From: Anaerolineae bacterium
GTDB lineage: Bacteria; Pseudomonadota; Alphaproteobacteria; DSM-16000; Inquilinaceae
NCBI GenBank assembly: GCA_028285185.1
Contig: JANQQD010000116.1
Coordinates: 1 to 46,674, forward strand
Direction: 5' to 3'
DNA: 46,674 nucleotides
The notes under the pieces were generated by a model. That model did not search any database, was not told where the DNA came from, and worked only from the letters and a program-made list of their open reading frames with translations. The translations under genes were made by a program, and so were the position numbers. Below, in pieces: positions 27,401 through 30,675 of this stretch; position 1 is the stretch's first letter, and every line of letters starts with the position of its first letter.

Positions 27401-28394
27401 TGACACCGGCATTGAGCGAGACGGTGTTGGCCGGGTCCGATCCGCTGCTGTCTTCGCTGATGAACGCGCGCCCCGGACCGGGCGTCACATTGACGAAAGC
27501 ACTGATGGGGACAAAGCCGCCAAGCGCGGAGAAGGTGCCGAAGGGCTCAAACTGGTCGATGAACGGATCGAATGGCAGCAGCCCGAACTGCAGTTCGGTG
27601 AAGCCCAGCAGGTCGGTCACACCGAACGGGACCGGCGGACCACCAATACTGGCAGGGTCGAAGGTGAAGCCGCTGGCGGCATCGCCCGCGACCGGAATGG
27701 CCGGCTGCCCACCGGGGCCGGCGGCAGGCTCAAGCACCTCGCCCGTCAGTTCTTCGGCCAACTCGCGCAAGAGGGCGATCACCTCGGCATCCGTGAGGTC
27801 CGCGTCTTCCGCGATCACGCCTTCGTCGATTGCCTGCTGAATGAACTGTTCGACCGTGATGCCGAAGTCTTCCAGCGCGGGTCCGAATTCGGGCGGCAGC
27901 AGATCCGACTCCGCAACCTCCACGGGCGGCTCCGTGTCGTCGGCAAGCGCCGGATCGGCGAGGGTGTCGGGTGTCGGATCAGCGTCGGGGGCGGGTGTCG
28001 GCGTGGTCGTTATCTGCTGGGCGAATTCGGTCAGCAGAGCGACGATGCCGGGATCGGAAAGGTTCGCCTCCGCCGGGATGGCCCCTTCGGCGATCGCCTG
28101 CTCCAGGAACTCCTCCGGCGAGACGTTCAGTTCCGCCAGATCGTCCAGCAGCGGCTGCGGCAGCTCCGCCGCTGTCGGCGCGGGTGTGTCGTCGGCCGCG
28201 GCCGGCTCAGGCTCTGCGGCAGCTTCGCCCGGCGTGTCCGTCGACAATGGCAGATCGTCGACCGGCTCGGCCTGCGCCGTTTCGAGGTCTGCCTGCGCTA
28301 CCTGTATCGGGGTGCCGGGCGCATCGCCCGTCGCTTGGGAACTGCCATCGCCATTGGTCCCGGTGCCGAACGTAAGGTTGCTACGATCGTCCAT
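9450..28394 (-). CDS. Giant LapA-type RTX adhesin, 6314 aa, type I secreted
   Basis: This is a very acidic, Thr/Asp/Val-rich protein without an N-terminal Sec signal. Residues 1-220 are low-complexity with two related helical modules (about 79-128 and 164-216), followed by PAAG at 223-226, a LapG-type cleavage candidate. Residues from about 440 to 5420 are 17 tandem beta-rich units of about 300 aa marked by VDAVLD, TPPxDTDVDLT, VKEDT and TFDGTTLTI. Then come a VCBS/T1SS-143-like stretch (FTYTIEDQDGDQDSADL), FG-GAP-like repeats (DLNGDGIAE, DVDDDGSFD), two RTX nonapeptide blocks (GGxGDD) and a C-terminal secretion domain. Only two cysteines are present (349 and 5427). The ATG at 28394 has a GGGAG ribosome-binding site about ten bases upstream; upstream in-frame codons to 28514 look non-coding. 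It probably acts as a cell-surface adhesin in attachment or biofilm. The ligand is unknown and no exporter genes are in the window. Confidence 0.93.
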   Translation of the reverse strand: MDDRSNLTFGTGTNGDGSSQATGDAPGTPIQVAQADLETAQAEPVDDLPLSTDTPGEAAAEPEPAAADDTPAPTAAELPQPLLDDLAELNVSPEEFLEQAIAEGAIPAEANLSDPGIVALLTEFAQQITTTPTPAPDADPTPDTLADPALADDTEPPVEVAESDLLPPEFGPALEDFGITVEQFIQQAIDEGVIAEDADLTDAEVIALLRELAEELTGEVLEPAAGPGGQPAIPVAGDAASGFTFDPASIGGPPVPFGVTDLLGFTELQFGLLPFDPFIDQFEPFGTFSALGGFVPISAFVNVTPGPGRAFISEDSSGSDPANTVSLNAGVTGGPGGLTDIQFVITGSCVDEFVYDFSGLQLPGWVIDVGPVIPNPNGESQTVTLTFVGTTPPPSFTGTFTVEPPPDSDVDLGEIVFTANVVSFDDPTFTATASETLSLFVDAVLDGVVDVDQPGGVPIPISDQPQTVALNLDFEFVEAPFGQTGATTDLIGVADPAINPTESITELRATVDNPLITLSLPDSIATFDAPTNTFTLNGSSATFNATTGVIANATLAEQELIIESLQAEIPAGFGSSFSVKIETVTEDAVTDQEDLFVNNSFGRDFVFTFEFAGDIDPPSVGLGPQGADAVIKEDTESAVELRATTEDPSDKLTSIEVTGFTASWQIDIDALNTALGSDGTASFDGTTLTITFADSSSIQDFAQDLLLTPPADSDVDLTGLTVTAEARDLAIPTLTSAATANANIVVDAVLDQQGEVTGTPTTQVDVDPVAAQDINLDDAFGITLVVSDTARGVGEAFAQPLDADGPDTDGSEITTVTVTLNDPSGLASLVLIGTPSGGGTFDSVTGEITGPTEADIQEILELLSVNVPTGFTGAIGISVTTTIEEANTPEGTVPASGLEPDTSDNTATSTTEFTLIVETGVGTPTVTLTDPDADPGIAGGQPQFSEDTANVLDLNASTISDTDVLTEIRIVDIPDGWTFDTTELEADLTGIGTLTVVPGAGTQTLVITFDTGFEPQTFSSTITVTPPDDTDVDLNDLVLDVTARDIADATLTATGTSSVDLVVDAVLDQQAQVDGADQTLDESDTARDVPLDLTLSLEDSVFGQNDGGDGDGSESVVSPITVAVSDDAITLSLSGTPALGGSFDAATGAITGPDLAALQEVISLLQATVPADYSDAFTVSVTTTTTDEPSGDVEFDTTNNTVTETFDFSIEVGDEVVEPTVGLTRDGEPPFIFEDTQGPLLLEAAAADASDELTEVTVSGFTAGWELDIDALNTALTGIGSATFDGTTLTITFTTPQQTFAQEILLTPPVDTDVDLSDLTLTASARDISTPSLTAVGTGNVDVILDAVLDEQAQVAGGSQIIDASVDAQIVELGLTLSLESAPFGQPVGEDTDGSESIATLTALPSDPAITLSLSGTPTLGGTFDPVTGEITAPDFAAQQEIISLLQAEVPAGFTGAFAVQIVTESREANTLPDIVVNSGLERTLDNNVVNETFNFTVQVQSTVESPDVELTLGGQDPVVKEDTETGLTLSAAVDDASTDLLTVITVDGFTTGWDIDVAALNTALGATGTATFDGTTLTITFNAGSEPTTFSETILVTPPTDSDVDLTDLTLSATARDIFDTTLTATGTGASGIVVDAVLDAEAVVEQTTGVVVPLSDVDQVVDLNLTLNLAEAPFGQPAPADSDFDTELPVGDAQPATEFITTLTATVISGAGISLVLPDTVATFNVGTGVFELNSNPAATFNPATGEITGTTLAEQQAIIEALQALVPAGFDDEFSIRIGTVTEDVTTDTEVDTFDNTQALDFDFTIIPQEGPTVGFGPDGGAVIKEDTSTGVELRAEVDDPTSDALVSVSVSGFTAGWTVDVDALNAALATDGVPATASFDAVTGTLTVTFDPASTETEFSQDVFVTAPEDSDVDLTGLTVTGVSRDVPSGVTADQNETAQIIVDAVLDQFADVEDSAVREDSPTTAATINLGLSLTIAATDAGSFPQPDDPSPAGADDTETMSATLTLTEELPTGVTLQLGAGAPAGAALTQDGTDPTIWVLTADSAADLEAAAALVEASVPADFQGSILGTIGTVAEEDNTPEGTVPASGQEPDTTDNTQTDTANFKVIVGPGTVELVDPANPNARPEFVEDTSKVLELRAEVVNATDELAEIRIVDIPDDWTFDITQLVADLGTDGTAVFVPGSVAGTQTLVVTFDTGSVDITSFVGQITVTPPADTDVDLQDLVLQVDVQDQTDATLTATATNDVDLIVDAVLDEAAVESEGSIELTESAADRTIDLNLSLDLEDAGFGQAVVDGDGDGDGSEAVTALQVSVDDPTITLSLAGGTENPADSGIFELGGGTFDSNTGIIDAPDLATQQLIVDALQATVPGGYDDAFEVTVTATSTDTPSAVAGDVEPDDTNNTATRSFSVVVEVENEVLPPDVTLTRDGQPPFVFEDTENELTLEAAVSDPSDELAEIRIDGLPTTGWVFDASQIEADLGANGTVTFEDTGGGTQALVITFTAGSEPETFTGTLLVTPPADTDVDLSGLALSATSQDKTEPTLQATGSGPATIVVDAVLDSRAQVDGDGQNLEATGTDRTIALGLSLSLEDTARDAVQPFAQPLDADGPDVDGSESISSLIARTSDPAITLSLAGGAETPPGSGIFTLGSGTFDSNTGIIDAPDLAGQQAIIAALQATIPAGFAGDFAVQIVTRTEEDVAPASGAEIIFSNNVVNETFSFTIEVDADVGPPTAALTLDGDQAVVKEDTRTELTLTADAADPSSDVLTTLVIDGFTEGWNIDAAAINALTAQPEVASATFTPAAGGTPGQLQIVFEDGVTSFEGPLFVTPPEDTDVDLTDLTITASARDAAVPTLTADGTSDAEIVVDAVLDEQAIVLQTAPIDLSESTTAQTVALNLTLDLASSDFPFASLGNEDGDGSEAITGIQVTVDNPDITLSLSGGVEGPAGVFTFAGGTFDSNTGEVTAPDFTAFSLIIEAMQATVPPEFSGTFTVAVRPTRAEANTPEGTVPASGQEPDETDNTVTRDFLFEVEVDDGVEPPTVELGPPGGLATLDEDTAQGVELRAEVSDFSDELTFIEISGINGGWSVDDAALQTALDGVANVTFDSGTGVLRIEFTGATTVQTFAQDVTFIPPSDADGDLTGLTLTAGTADLSDGTLTAEATNGAAVQLDAVLDEQADVDGDALRVVDTEAATRQVSLADELNLDVVLSDAGFGQDAVDGDGDLDGSESLTMVLTLNPTGFATLPTLVDGGVGSLPTGVTLDIAVDGQSATITVASVDPATVEADVQTVLERLQVTVPGNETGDIGVTVETTTTDNAPAGDFEETSDNTVTNTSDFTLRVETGVTEPNVALAFPAGVEGFSEDTAETLTLTASTVSDTDELTTVVVDGFTAGWAIDVAALNTAFGSDGSATFDGTTLTITLTASLQSLSVPVTITPPADSDVDLTGLALSATARDIADPTLTATGTGTADLAVDAVLDAQAQVDGVDQTLDESAAARDVPLNLTLSLADAGFGQPGAVDSDQADSGAPGSESISSIVVTVDNPAIALSLSGTPGLGGTFDPVTGIVTGATLAAQQEVLSLLQATVPADFSGAIEVTVDTVTAEQLAGDTETDLTNNSAAGSFSFTIEVGDDVGPPTISLTLDGRDPVVKEDTTTTLTLQADAADATDELVEIVIDGFTAGWDVDTTALEALAGVTSATFDGTTLTIALEAGQESFTGDLIVTPPEDTDVDLDSLSLSVTARDVSTPTLTDSATVAATIVVDAVLDERAEIDASGTVIEATGSVILQDLGLTLDLVRTDAGDFPQPNDTTDDDTDGSEAIIDLVVSISEPGIVLSLAGGTENPPGSGIFELGGGTFDSNSGIITAPDLATQQAIIEALQATIPSTFSGNFTVQIDTLTSEANTPQGAEPASGGEPDPTDNQVAKTFNVVYTVETDIQPPDIDLTLDGDQALVKEDTETALLLESQVDDPATDLLAVLVVDGFTPGWDVNTVALNSALGATGSAAFDGTTLTITFNTGFEPTAFSQTILVTPPEDTDVDLTGLTLSSTARDAVDATLTATGTNSSSIIVDAVLDEQAIVEQTSPLDIGESTAAQTVSLNLALDLESSNFAFADAPDDDGSEEITTIIVTVDDPEVTLSLSGTPTLGGTFDPVTGIISADSVAAYQEIISLLQATVPPQFAGTFTVSVTPTTQEANTPEGTVPASGLEPDESDNTVTRTFEFEVEVDDGVEPPTVELGPPGGLATLDEDTAQGVELRAAVSDFSDELTFVEVAGIDGGWSIDLAALQTALAGVAAVTFTAGVLRIEFTGGTPVQDFAQDVIFIPPSDSDADLTGLTLTAGTRDLSDNTLTAEATNGATVQLDAVLDEQADVDGLALKVVDTEATTRSLSLAGELNLDVILSDAGFGQDAVDGNGDQDGSETLTMVVSLNPAGFSILPTLTDGGVGALPPGVTLDISPDGQTATIIVASVDPATVEADVQAVLDRLEVTVPGNEDGDIGVSVSTTTTDTAPAGDFEDTADNTVTNDSDFTLRVQTGVDDPNVDLAFPGGVDGFSEDTAETLTLSASTVSATDELTVVEVTGFTPGWTIDLVQLNIDLGGAGLAGFDGTTLTITLTPPTQSFSVPVTITPPAETDVDLTGLVLSATAQDIADPTLTATGTSTTDLVVDAVLDGQAQVDGSDQTLAESLTPRDVALNLTLSLADAGFGQPGAVDSDQADAGAPGSESITSIVVTVDDPAITLSLSGAPTLGGTFNPATGVVTGATLAAQQEVISLLQATVPGEFSGGFQVTVNTVTAEQLAGDGEFDLTNNSADGSFSVTVEVGDDVGPPAVSLTLQGGDPIVKEDTTTALSLQASAADATDELTVITLEGFTAGWDVDTTALESLAEVTSATFDGTTMTIVLEPGQETFSADLIVTPPEDTDVDLSDMTLTASARDRTTPSLTQDSSTNVDIVVDAIIDQRAEIDGDGSTIQATGSTIFEDLGLSLDLVRNEATDPLQPNDTTDADTDGSEAITELVVTVSDPSIVLSLSGAPTLGGTFDPATGIVTGPTLAAQQEIISLLQAEIPGTFSGNFTVQIDTITSEANTPEGSAPASGQEPDPTDNQAFKTFNVVFTVETFIEPPNVDLTLNGGQPIVKEDTETELLLEAQVNDVNTDLLTEIVIDGFTPGWDVDTTALNLALGATGSAAFDGTTLTITFNAGFEPTTFSQAIEVTPPADTDVDLTGLTLSATARDAVDATLTATGTNAGSIVVDAVLDAQAQVNGSDQFVPESELEQTVALNLTLTLADSGFGQPAPVDSDLAEDGAPGSEAITEIVVTVSDPLIELTLSATPVEGGTLTQTGPSEWTVTGSTLAAQQEIISLLQATVPGGFDGEFDVTVTTTTREANTPEGTVPASGQEPDTSDNEITEAFTFTIDLDALPDAIDDCDKAIAGGFPTMGNVITGIDPDLDPLLRGLTNPLQPLDDPQDDGLAKDNEGDAPAIIRAVAHDFENPVDPALPPSTVTFTLNAAGDGVDVSNPDGVPLTFSFDAATQVLTFDTDAGGTIEFVMVTGSGGQAGDYTYTSPPSVRETVLFETEDFTTDPRPWEGELSFTFDGGTGPAITITALDIDGSTNPTLTFFEEDQGGIGVATESATDKVFNQEGLLVEFSDPVERITFELADMPADDPRQVRWTVRGVDADGNLVTFVGNFEGIGTPGDPNSLDPGIYRITQEELATTEVQPAGGFTGPVQIFEVTLDSPQLFDPEFGFPDEFGNSSFILHSVEAVEFAVPQEVFTYTIEDQDGDQDSADLVIKLDELGTNGSIDSVAGSNERLDDFDRGFIASGEGPRVQGQARLDLAAAAGVLLISADGLDVQAVADLNGDGIAELAVSAPADSPFAGQGWIIFSADPSDPTEVDVSAIATGGAPTLGSGPGAELRMAFLLGDVDDDGSFDFVVDATDGNTFGLEAVQVAGPSSDQVEPAGVGTGHIIRGTAGDDVLIGGIGDDTLFGLDGNDVLFGDPEQSVSPTAGFTFVDDAFRATNQPIYADGALDTTDGDAAPGSLLVILGNVDNDDIDDMSGGWSTTVSLTDALNNATLTFSYRFQMPGEFDAGEDGEVLVSVDGVETQIAFNPGTNGSDFDSGWVTETLNLGSLAAGDHTIVFGGFLSRKTISTEEIQIGFDDISLTGDSGTVLSASFGQAFGNDLLNGGAGDDILIGGSGDDILIGGSGDDVMIYGADELGVDSIRGFDFLNDPDPFTDTLDLAALLEGVDTGDPLFDIDDYVRIDSDDGSVEVTTTAGDFSGAQQIATIEAVSTGDQVQVYVDENNTTAVVTVG
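9752..9858 (-). repeat. RTX nonapeptide block 2 (C-terminal)
   Basis: This encodes GNDLLNGGAGDDILIGG followed by two GSGDDILIGG/VMIYG repeats, the calcium-binding beta-roll typical of type I-secreted proteins. At DNA level the central repeat is a perfect tandem duplication of 27 bases (unit GTCACCGCTGCCGCCGATCA plus seven more). It lies about 110 residues before the C-terminus, ahead of the secretion signal. Confidence 0.9.
9859..10398 (-). other. Non-repeat, jelly-roll-like domain between the two RTX blocks
   Basis: About 180 residues sit between the RTX blocks. They include a beta-rich module with SGGWSTTVSLTDALNN, LTFSYRFQMPGEFDAGEDGE and EIQIGFDDISLTG. The alternation of strands and the closing FDDISLTG motif resemble carbohydrate-binding or lectin-like jelly-roll domains found in large secreted proteins. 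This is a fold-level guess; no ligand-binding residues can be assigned. Confidence 0.45.
10399..10487 (-). repeat. RTX nonapeptide block 1
   Basis: This encodes GTAGDDVLIGG, IGDDTLFG and LDGNDVLFGD, three consecutive RTX nonapeptides that should form a calcium-dependent beta-roll. It follows the FG-GAP-like section and precedes the jelly-roll-like insert. Confidence 0.9.
12135..27080 (-). repeat. Array of 17 tandem adhesin units, about 0.9 kb each
   Basis: Each unit begins with a (V/L)DAVLD-like motif. Going from the C-terminal end, these lie near 12632, 13522, 14386, 15296, 16170, 17090, 17952, 18862, 19770, 20706, 21620, 22550, 23480, 24360, 25200, 26150 and 27066. Spacing is 840-950 bases. 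Inside a unit the order is VDAVLD, an LxLSL strand, (T)LGGTFDPVTG or GGGTFDSNTG, LQATVP, SGQEPDxTDN, VKEDT, GFTxGWDxD, TFDGTTLTI, TPPxDTDVDLT and ARD. The units are diverged but plainly homologous. The repeat family looks like immunoglobulin- or cadherin-like beta-sandwiches in pairs or triplets; I cannot name it. Confidence 0.92.
12632..19770 (-). repeat. Four-unit higher-order duplication inside the array
   Basis: Units 9-12 (about 16170-19770) and units 13-16 (about 12632-16170) match pairwise in the same order. Examples are EQAIVLQT with EQAIVEQT, VQLDAVLDEQADVDG in units 10 and 14, the DSDQAD-GAPGSES segment in 11 and 15, and RAEIDxxGxxIxATGS in 12 and 16. The stretch VDDGVEPPTVELGPPGG is identical in units 9 and 13. 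A block of about 3.6 kb was therefore duplicated as a whole. Confidence 0.85.
27717..27728 (-). other. Putative LapG-type cleavage site PAAG in the adhesin N-terminus
   Basis: These bases encode Pro-Ala-Ala-Gly at residues 223-226 in the context GEVLEPAAGPGGQPAIP. LapA-family adhesins are cut by the periplasmic protease LapG at (T/P/A)AAG, following a helical segment and preceding a Gly-rich linker, which is the arrangement seen here. Neither LapG nor LapD is encoded in the window, so function is inferred from the motif and its place. Confidence 0.55.
27747..28160 (-). repeat. Two copies of a helical module near the adhesin N-terminus
   Basis: Residues 79-128 and 164-216 align: EEFLEQAIAEGAIPAEANLSD with EQFIQQAIDEGVIAEDADLTD, each followed by an ALLxE(F/L)A helix. 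The copies are separated by a Thr/Pro/Asp-rich linker. The second copy ends seven residues before PAAG. Confidence 0.75.
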
Positions 28395-28559
28395 CTTCGC
28401 CGCTCCCAAGCTGGATTTCGACCGCCCGCTTCCGGTCGACTGATGCCCCTGGGTCCTGGACGGCAGAATCCGAAGGGTGGAGCTGCGCCCAGGCATTCCG
28501 ATCCGGCATGCCAATTGCCGAACCCGCCGCAGCCGCGCTGCGGTCTATTCGTTACTAAA

Positions 28560-28589
28560 ATCCTAACAAACGGGTTCGCGGAGGGTCAA
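28560..28589 (-). promoter_or_regulatory. Candidate sigma-70 promoter of the adhesin gene
   Basis: On the minus strand, TTGACC (28589-28584) and TAGGAT (28565-28560) are separated by 18 bases. They match the -35 and -10 consensus at 5/6 and 4/6 positions. Transcription from here would give a leader of about 160 nt before the ATG at 28394. It lies in visibly AT-richer DNA than the surrounding genes. Confidence 0.35.
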
Positions 28590-28611
28590 AGTCAATATCC
28601 CCGAAAGCAAT

Positions 28612-28623
28612 ATACCAGGGTAT
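28612..28623. promoter_or_regulatory. Inverted repeat ATACC-AG-GGTAT upstream of the adhesin promoter
   Basis: This is a perfect 5-base inverted repeat with a 2-base spacer, 22 bases upstream of the candidate -35 element. A second palindrome, AACCGGTT, is at 28736-28743. Both are possible operator sites in the 405-base gap between the adhesin and the ParB-like gene. No regulator can be named. Confidence 0.25.
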
Positions 28624-28799
28624 GACTACAACCGAAGAAACACACTGCTATGGTATGCGCTTTGTCATCAAGAAGTCACGGATTTCGAGCAATCTCAAAG
28701 GGATAGAACATCTCATTAGTCAGAACATGAAGCGAAACCGGTTAATATCTCTGAGAGGTTTTATCCGCATTTGGCTCAAGGGGCGCGGACTGCCGGTCA

Positions 28800-29051
28800 T
28801 CAGGCAAGGCGAGCATGCACCACCAGCGCCGTCACCTTGCCTTCCCCCAGCAGCTTCAAGGCTTCCAGACGATGCAGGCCGCTCACCAGCACATAGCGCT
28901 CAGCATCAGGGCGGACCTGGATCGGCGTCTTCTGTCCGCTTTCCTGAATGCTCTCGGCCAGCGACAGAACCTTCTCCTCATCCACCGGCTTTCTGAGCTT
29001 CATGGGAATGTAGATCTCGTCGATTCCGATCTCGACTGGCCGCAGAACCAT
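28800..29051 (-). CDS. Stand-alone ParB/sulfiredoxin-fold domain protein
   Basis: The protein has 83 aa. It carries a ParB-N-type core: EIGIDEIYIPMKLRKPVDEEKV, then SLAESIQESGQKTPIQV, then VSGLHRLEALKLLGE, which corresponds to the ParB box GxHRxxA. It lacks the helix-turn-helix and dimerisation domains of a partition ParB. Related small proteins serve as nucleases, CTP-binding switches or are uncharacterised; none can be assigned here. The ATG at 29051 has a purine-rich GAGAGGGGAG ribosome-binding site; an upstream ATG at 29096 in the same frame lacks support. It is divergent from the dehydrogenase gene by 216 bases. Confidence 0.8.
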   Translation of the reverse strand: MVLRPVEIGIDEIYIPMKLRKPVDEEKVLSLAESIQESGQKTPIQVRPDAERYVLVSGLHRLEALKLLGEGKVTALVVHARLA

Positions 29052-29267
29052 GGTCGCCGCTCCCCTCTCCCGGCGAAGGCCGAAGCGGAGGGTCATTCAG
29101 ATCATCGCAATCGAGGCCCGTCCGATCGAGGCGCCATCGCCAACGTCACCATAGTGTCACACAGATCGGCGAACGCAACCCACCCGGGCGGCGGCGCCGT
29201 CTCCCGGTTCGGTAGACCGGTCCGCGGCCTTGCGGGCGCCCGATTGCGCGGGTATCTGAGCCGTCCC

Positions 29268-30245
29268 ATGACCCACCGTATGGCTGAAGCCTTCTGGATC
29301 CTCGCGCCCGGCACTGGCGCAGTGCGGCCCTGCCCCGTACCGCCCGCCGAAGACGGAAGCGTCACGGTACGCACCTGCTACACCGGCGTAAGCCGGGGGA
29401 CGGAAAGCCTGGTCTTCATGGGCCGTGTTCCCCCCAGCCAGTACGACGCAATGCGCGCGCCCTTCCAGGAAGGGGCATTTCCCGCACCCGTCAAGTATGG
29501 CTATTCGGCCGTCGGCGAAGTGATAGAGGGGCCGGCAGAGCTGATCGGCCGGCACGTGTTTGCGCTGCACCCGCATCAGACGGCGTTCACAATCCCGACC
29601 GAAGCCGCGGTGCCTCTGCCGGAGGCCGTGCCTCCGGGCCGGGCGATCCTGGCCGCCAACATGGAAACCGCCATCAATGCCTTGTGGGACGCGCGCGCGT
29701 GTGTCGGCGACCGCATCGCCGTTGTGGGCGCCGGCGTCGTCGGCTGCCTTGTCGGCTATCTGGCCGGTCGCCTACCTGGGACCGACGTCGTTCTGATCGA
29801 CGTCGACGAAACCAGGCGCGATGTCGCAGAGCGGCTCGGCATCGGCTTCGCGGTCGCGACGGATACACACGGCGAGGCGGACCTGGTCTTCCATGCCAGC
29901 GCCACCGAAGCAGGCCTGGCGACAGCCCTCTCTCTGGCAGGCTTCGAAGCGGAGATCATTGAGCTTAGCTGGTTCGGCGACGCACGGCCGGCGCTTTGCC
30001 TGGGCGAGGCGTTTCACAGCCGCCGGCTCAGCCTGAGGGCATCGCAGGTGGGCGCCGTCAGCCCGGCCCGTCGGTCCCGTAGGACCCACCGCGACCGTCT
30101 AGCCCTGGCCCTGCGACTGCTGCGCGACGACCGCTTGGACGCGTTGGTAACGGGCGAAAGCAGCTTCCACGACCTGCCGCAGACTATGGCCGACTTGGCC
30201 GATGGCCCCAAAGGCGTACTGTGCCACCGCATCGCCTATCCCTGA
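29268..30245 (+). CDS. BchC-like medium-chain dehydrogenase/reductase lacking zinc ligands
   Basis: The protein has 325 aa. The GroES-like N-terminal half carries [20 protein letters not shown] and [15 protein letters not shown], a pattern shared with the BchC group, in which the catalytic-zinc Cys and His-Glu of alcohol dehydrogenases are replaced. A Rossmann motif, [10 protein letters not shown], is near residue 150, so it should bind NAD(P)H. The substrate is unknown. No photosynthesis genes are nearby, so bacteriochlorophyll synthesis is unlikely. It is the first gene of a plus-strand run with the PTPS homologue 25 bases downstream. The ATGs at 29268 and 29280 are both possible; the frame upstream to 28815 overlaps the ParB-like gene and is not credible. 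Confidence 0.88.
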   Translation: MTHRMAEAFWILAPGTGAVRPCPVPPAEDGSVTVRTCYTGVSRGTESLVFMGRVPPSQYDAMRAPFQEGAFPAPVKYGYSAVGEVIEGPAELIGRHVFALHPHQTAFTIPTEAAVPLPEAVPPGRAILAANMETAINALWDARACVGDRIAVVGAGVVGCLVGYLAGRLPGTDVVLIDVDETRRDVAERLGIGFAVATDTHGEADLVFHASATEAGLATALSLAGFEAEIIELSWFGDARPALCLGEAFHSRRLSLRASQVGAVSPARRSRRTHRDRLALALRLLRDDRLDALVTGESSFHDLPQTMADLADGPKGVLCHRIAYP

Positions 30246-30270
30246 TGGATCAACCGGACGGAAACACCGA

Positions 30271-30675
30271 ATGTTCACTGTCACCGTGCGCGATCACTTC
30301 ATGATTGCCCATAGCTTCCGAGGCGCCGTCTTCGGCCCGGCCCAGGCGCTGCATGGCGCCACCTATGTGGTGGACGTGGAGTTCCGCCGGCCGGACCTGG
30401 ACCCCGACGGTATTGTCGTGGATATCGGCAGGGCGACGGAGGCCCTGCGCGCCATCCTGGCCGCCCTCAACTATCGCAACCTGGATGACGAACCGGACTT
30501 CGCAGGCCGGAACACAACCACGGAATACCTGGCAAAGGTCGTCTGTGATCGCATGGTGGACAAGCTGGACAGCGGCGACCTGGGCGCGCACGCATCGGGC
30601 GTTTCCGGCCTGCGCGTGACGCTGCACGAGAGCCACGTGGCATCGGCCAGCTACGAGACGGCCCTTGGCGGCTGA
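30271..30675 (+). CDS. 6-pyruvoyl-tetrahydropterin synthase / QueD homologue, atypical active site
   Basis: The protein has 134 aa with the T-fold pattern of PTPS/Que[48 protein letters not shown] and [13 protein letters not shown]. Ordinary members bind zinc through one His in xAH and two in HGH, and use a Cys a few residues before HGH. Here HGH is HGA and no Cys precedes it ([11 protein letters not shown]), so the normal PTPS or carboxy-tetrahydropterin reaction is doubtful. The stop overlaps the next gene by 11 bases, indicating translational coupling. Its place between a reductase, a glycosyltransferase and a methyltransferase points to a dedicated pterin-like pathway. Confidence 0.88.
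   Translation: MFTVTVRDHFMIAHSFRGAVFGPAQALHGATYVVDVEFRRPDLDPDGIVVDIGRATEALRAILAALNYRNLDDEPDFAGRNTTTEYLAKVVCDRMVDKLDSGDLGAHASGVSGLRVTLHESHVASASYETALGG

Noticed and set aside
28395..28514. N-terminal extension of the adhesin to 28514
   Set aside because: The extra 40 residues are Arg/Ser-rich, unlike the acidic protein, and a good ribosome-binding site precedes the ATG at 28394.
28551..28568. CtrA-like half-sites (TTAC-N7-CTAAC) upstream of the adhesin
   Set aside because: Each half differs from TTAA by a base, and one degenerate match in AT-rich DNA is not evidence of CtrA control.
28815..29267. Long N-terminal extension of the BchC-like dehydrogenase
   Set aside because: It would overlap the ParB-like gene head-on and shows no MDR sequence; the family start lies at 29268 or 29280.
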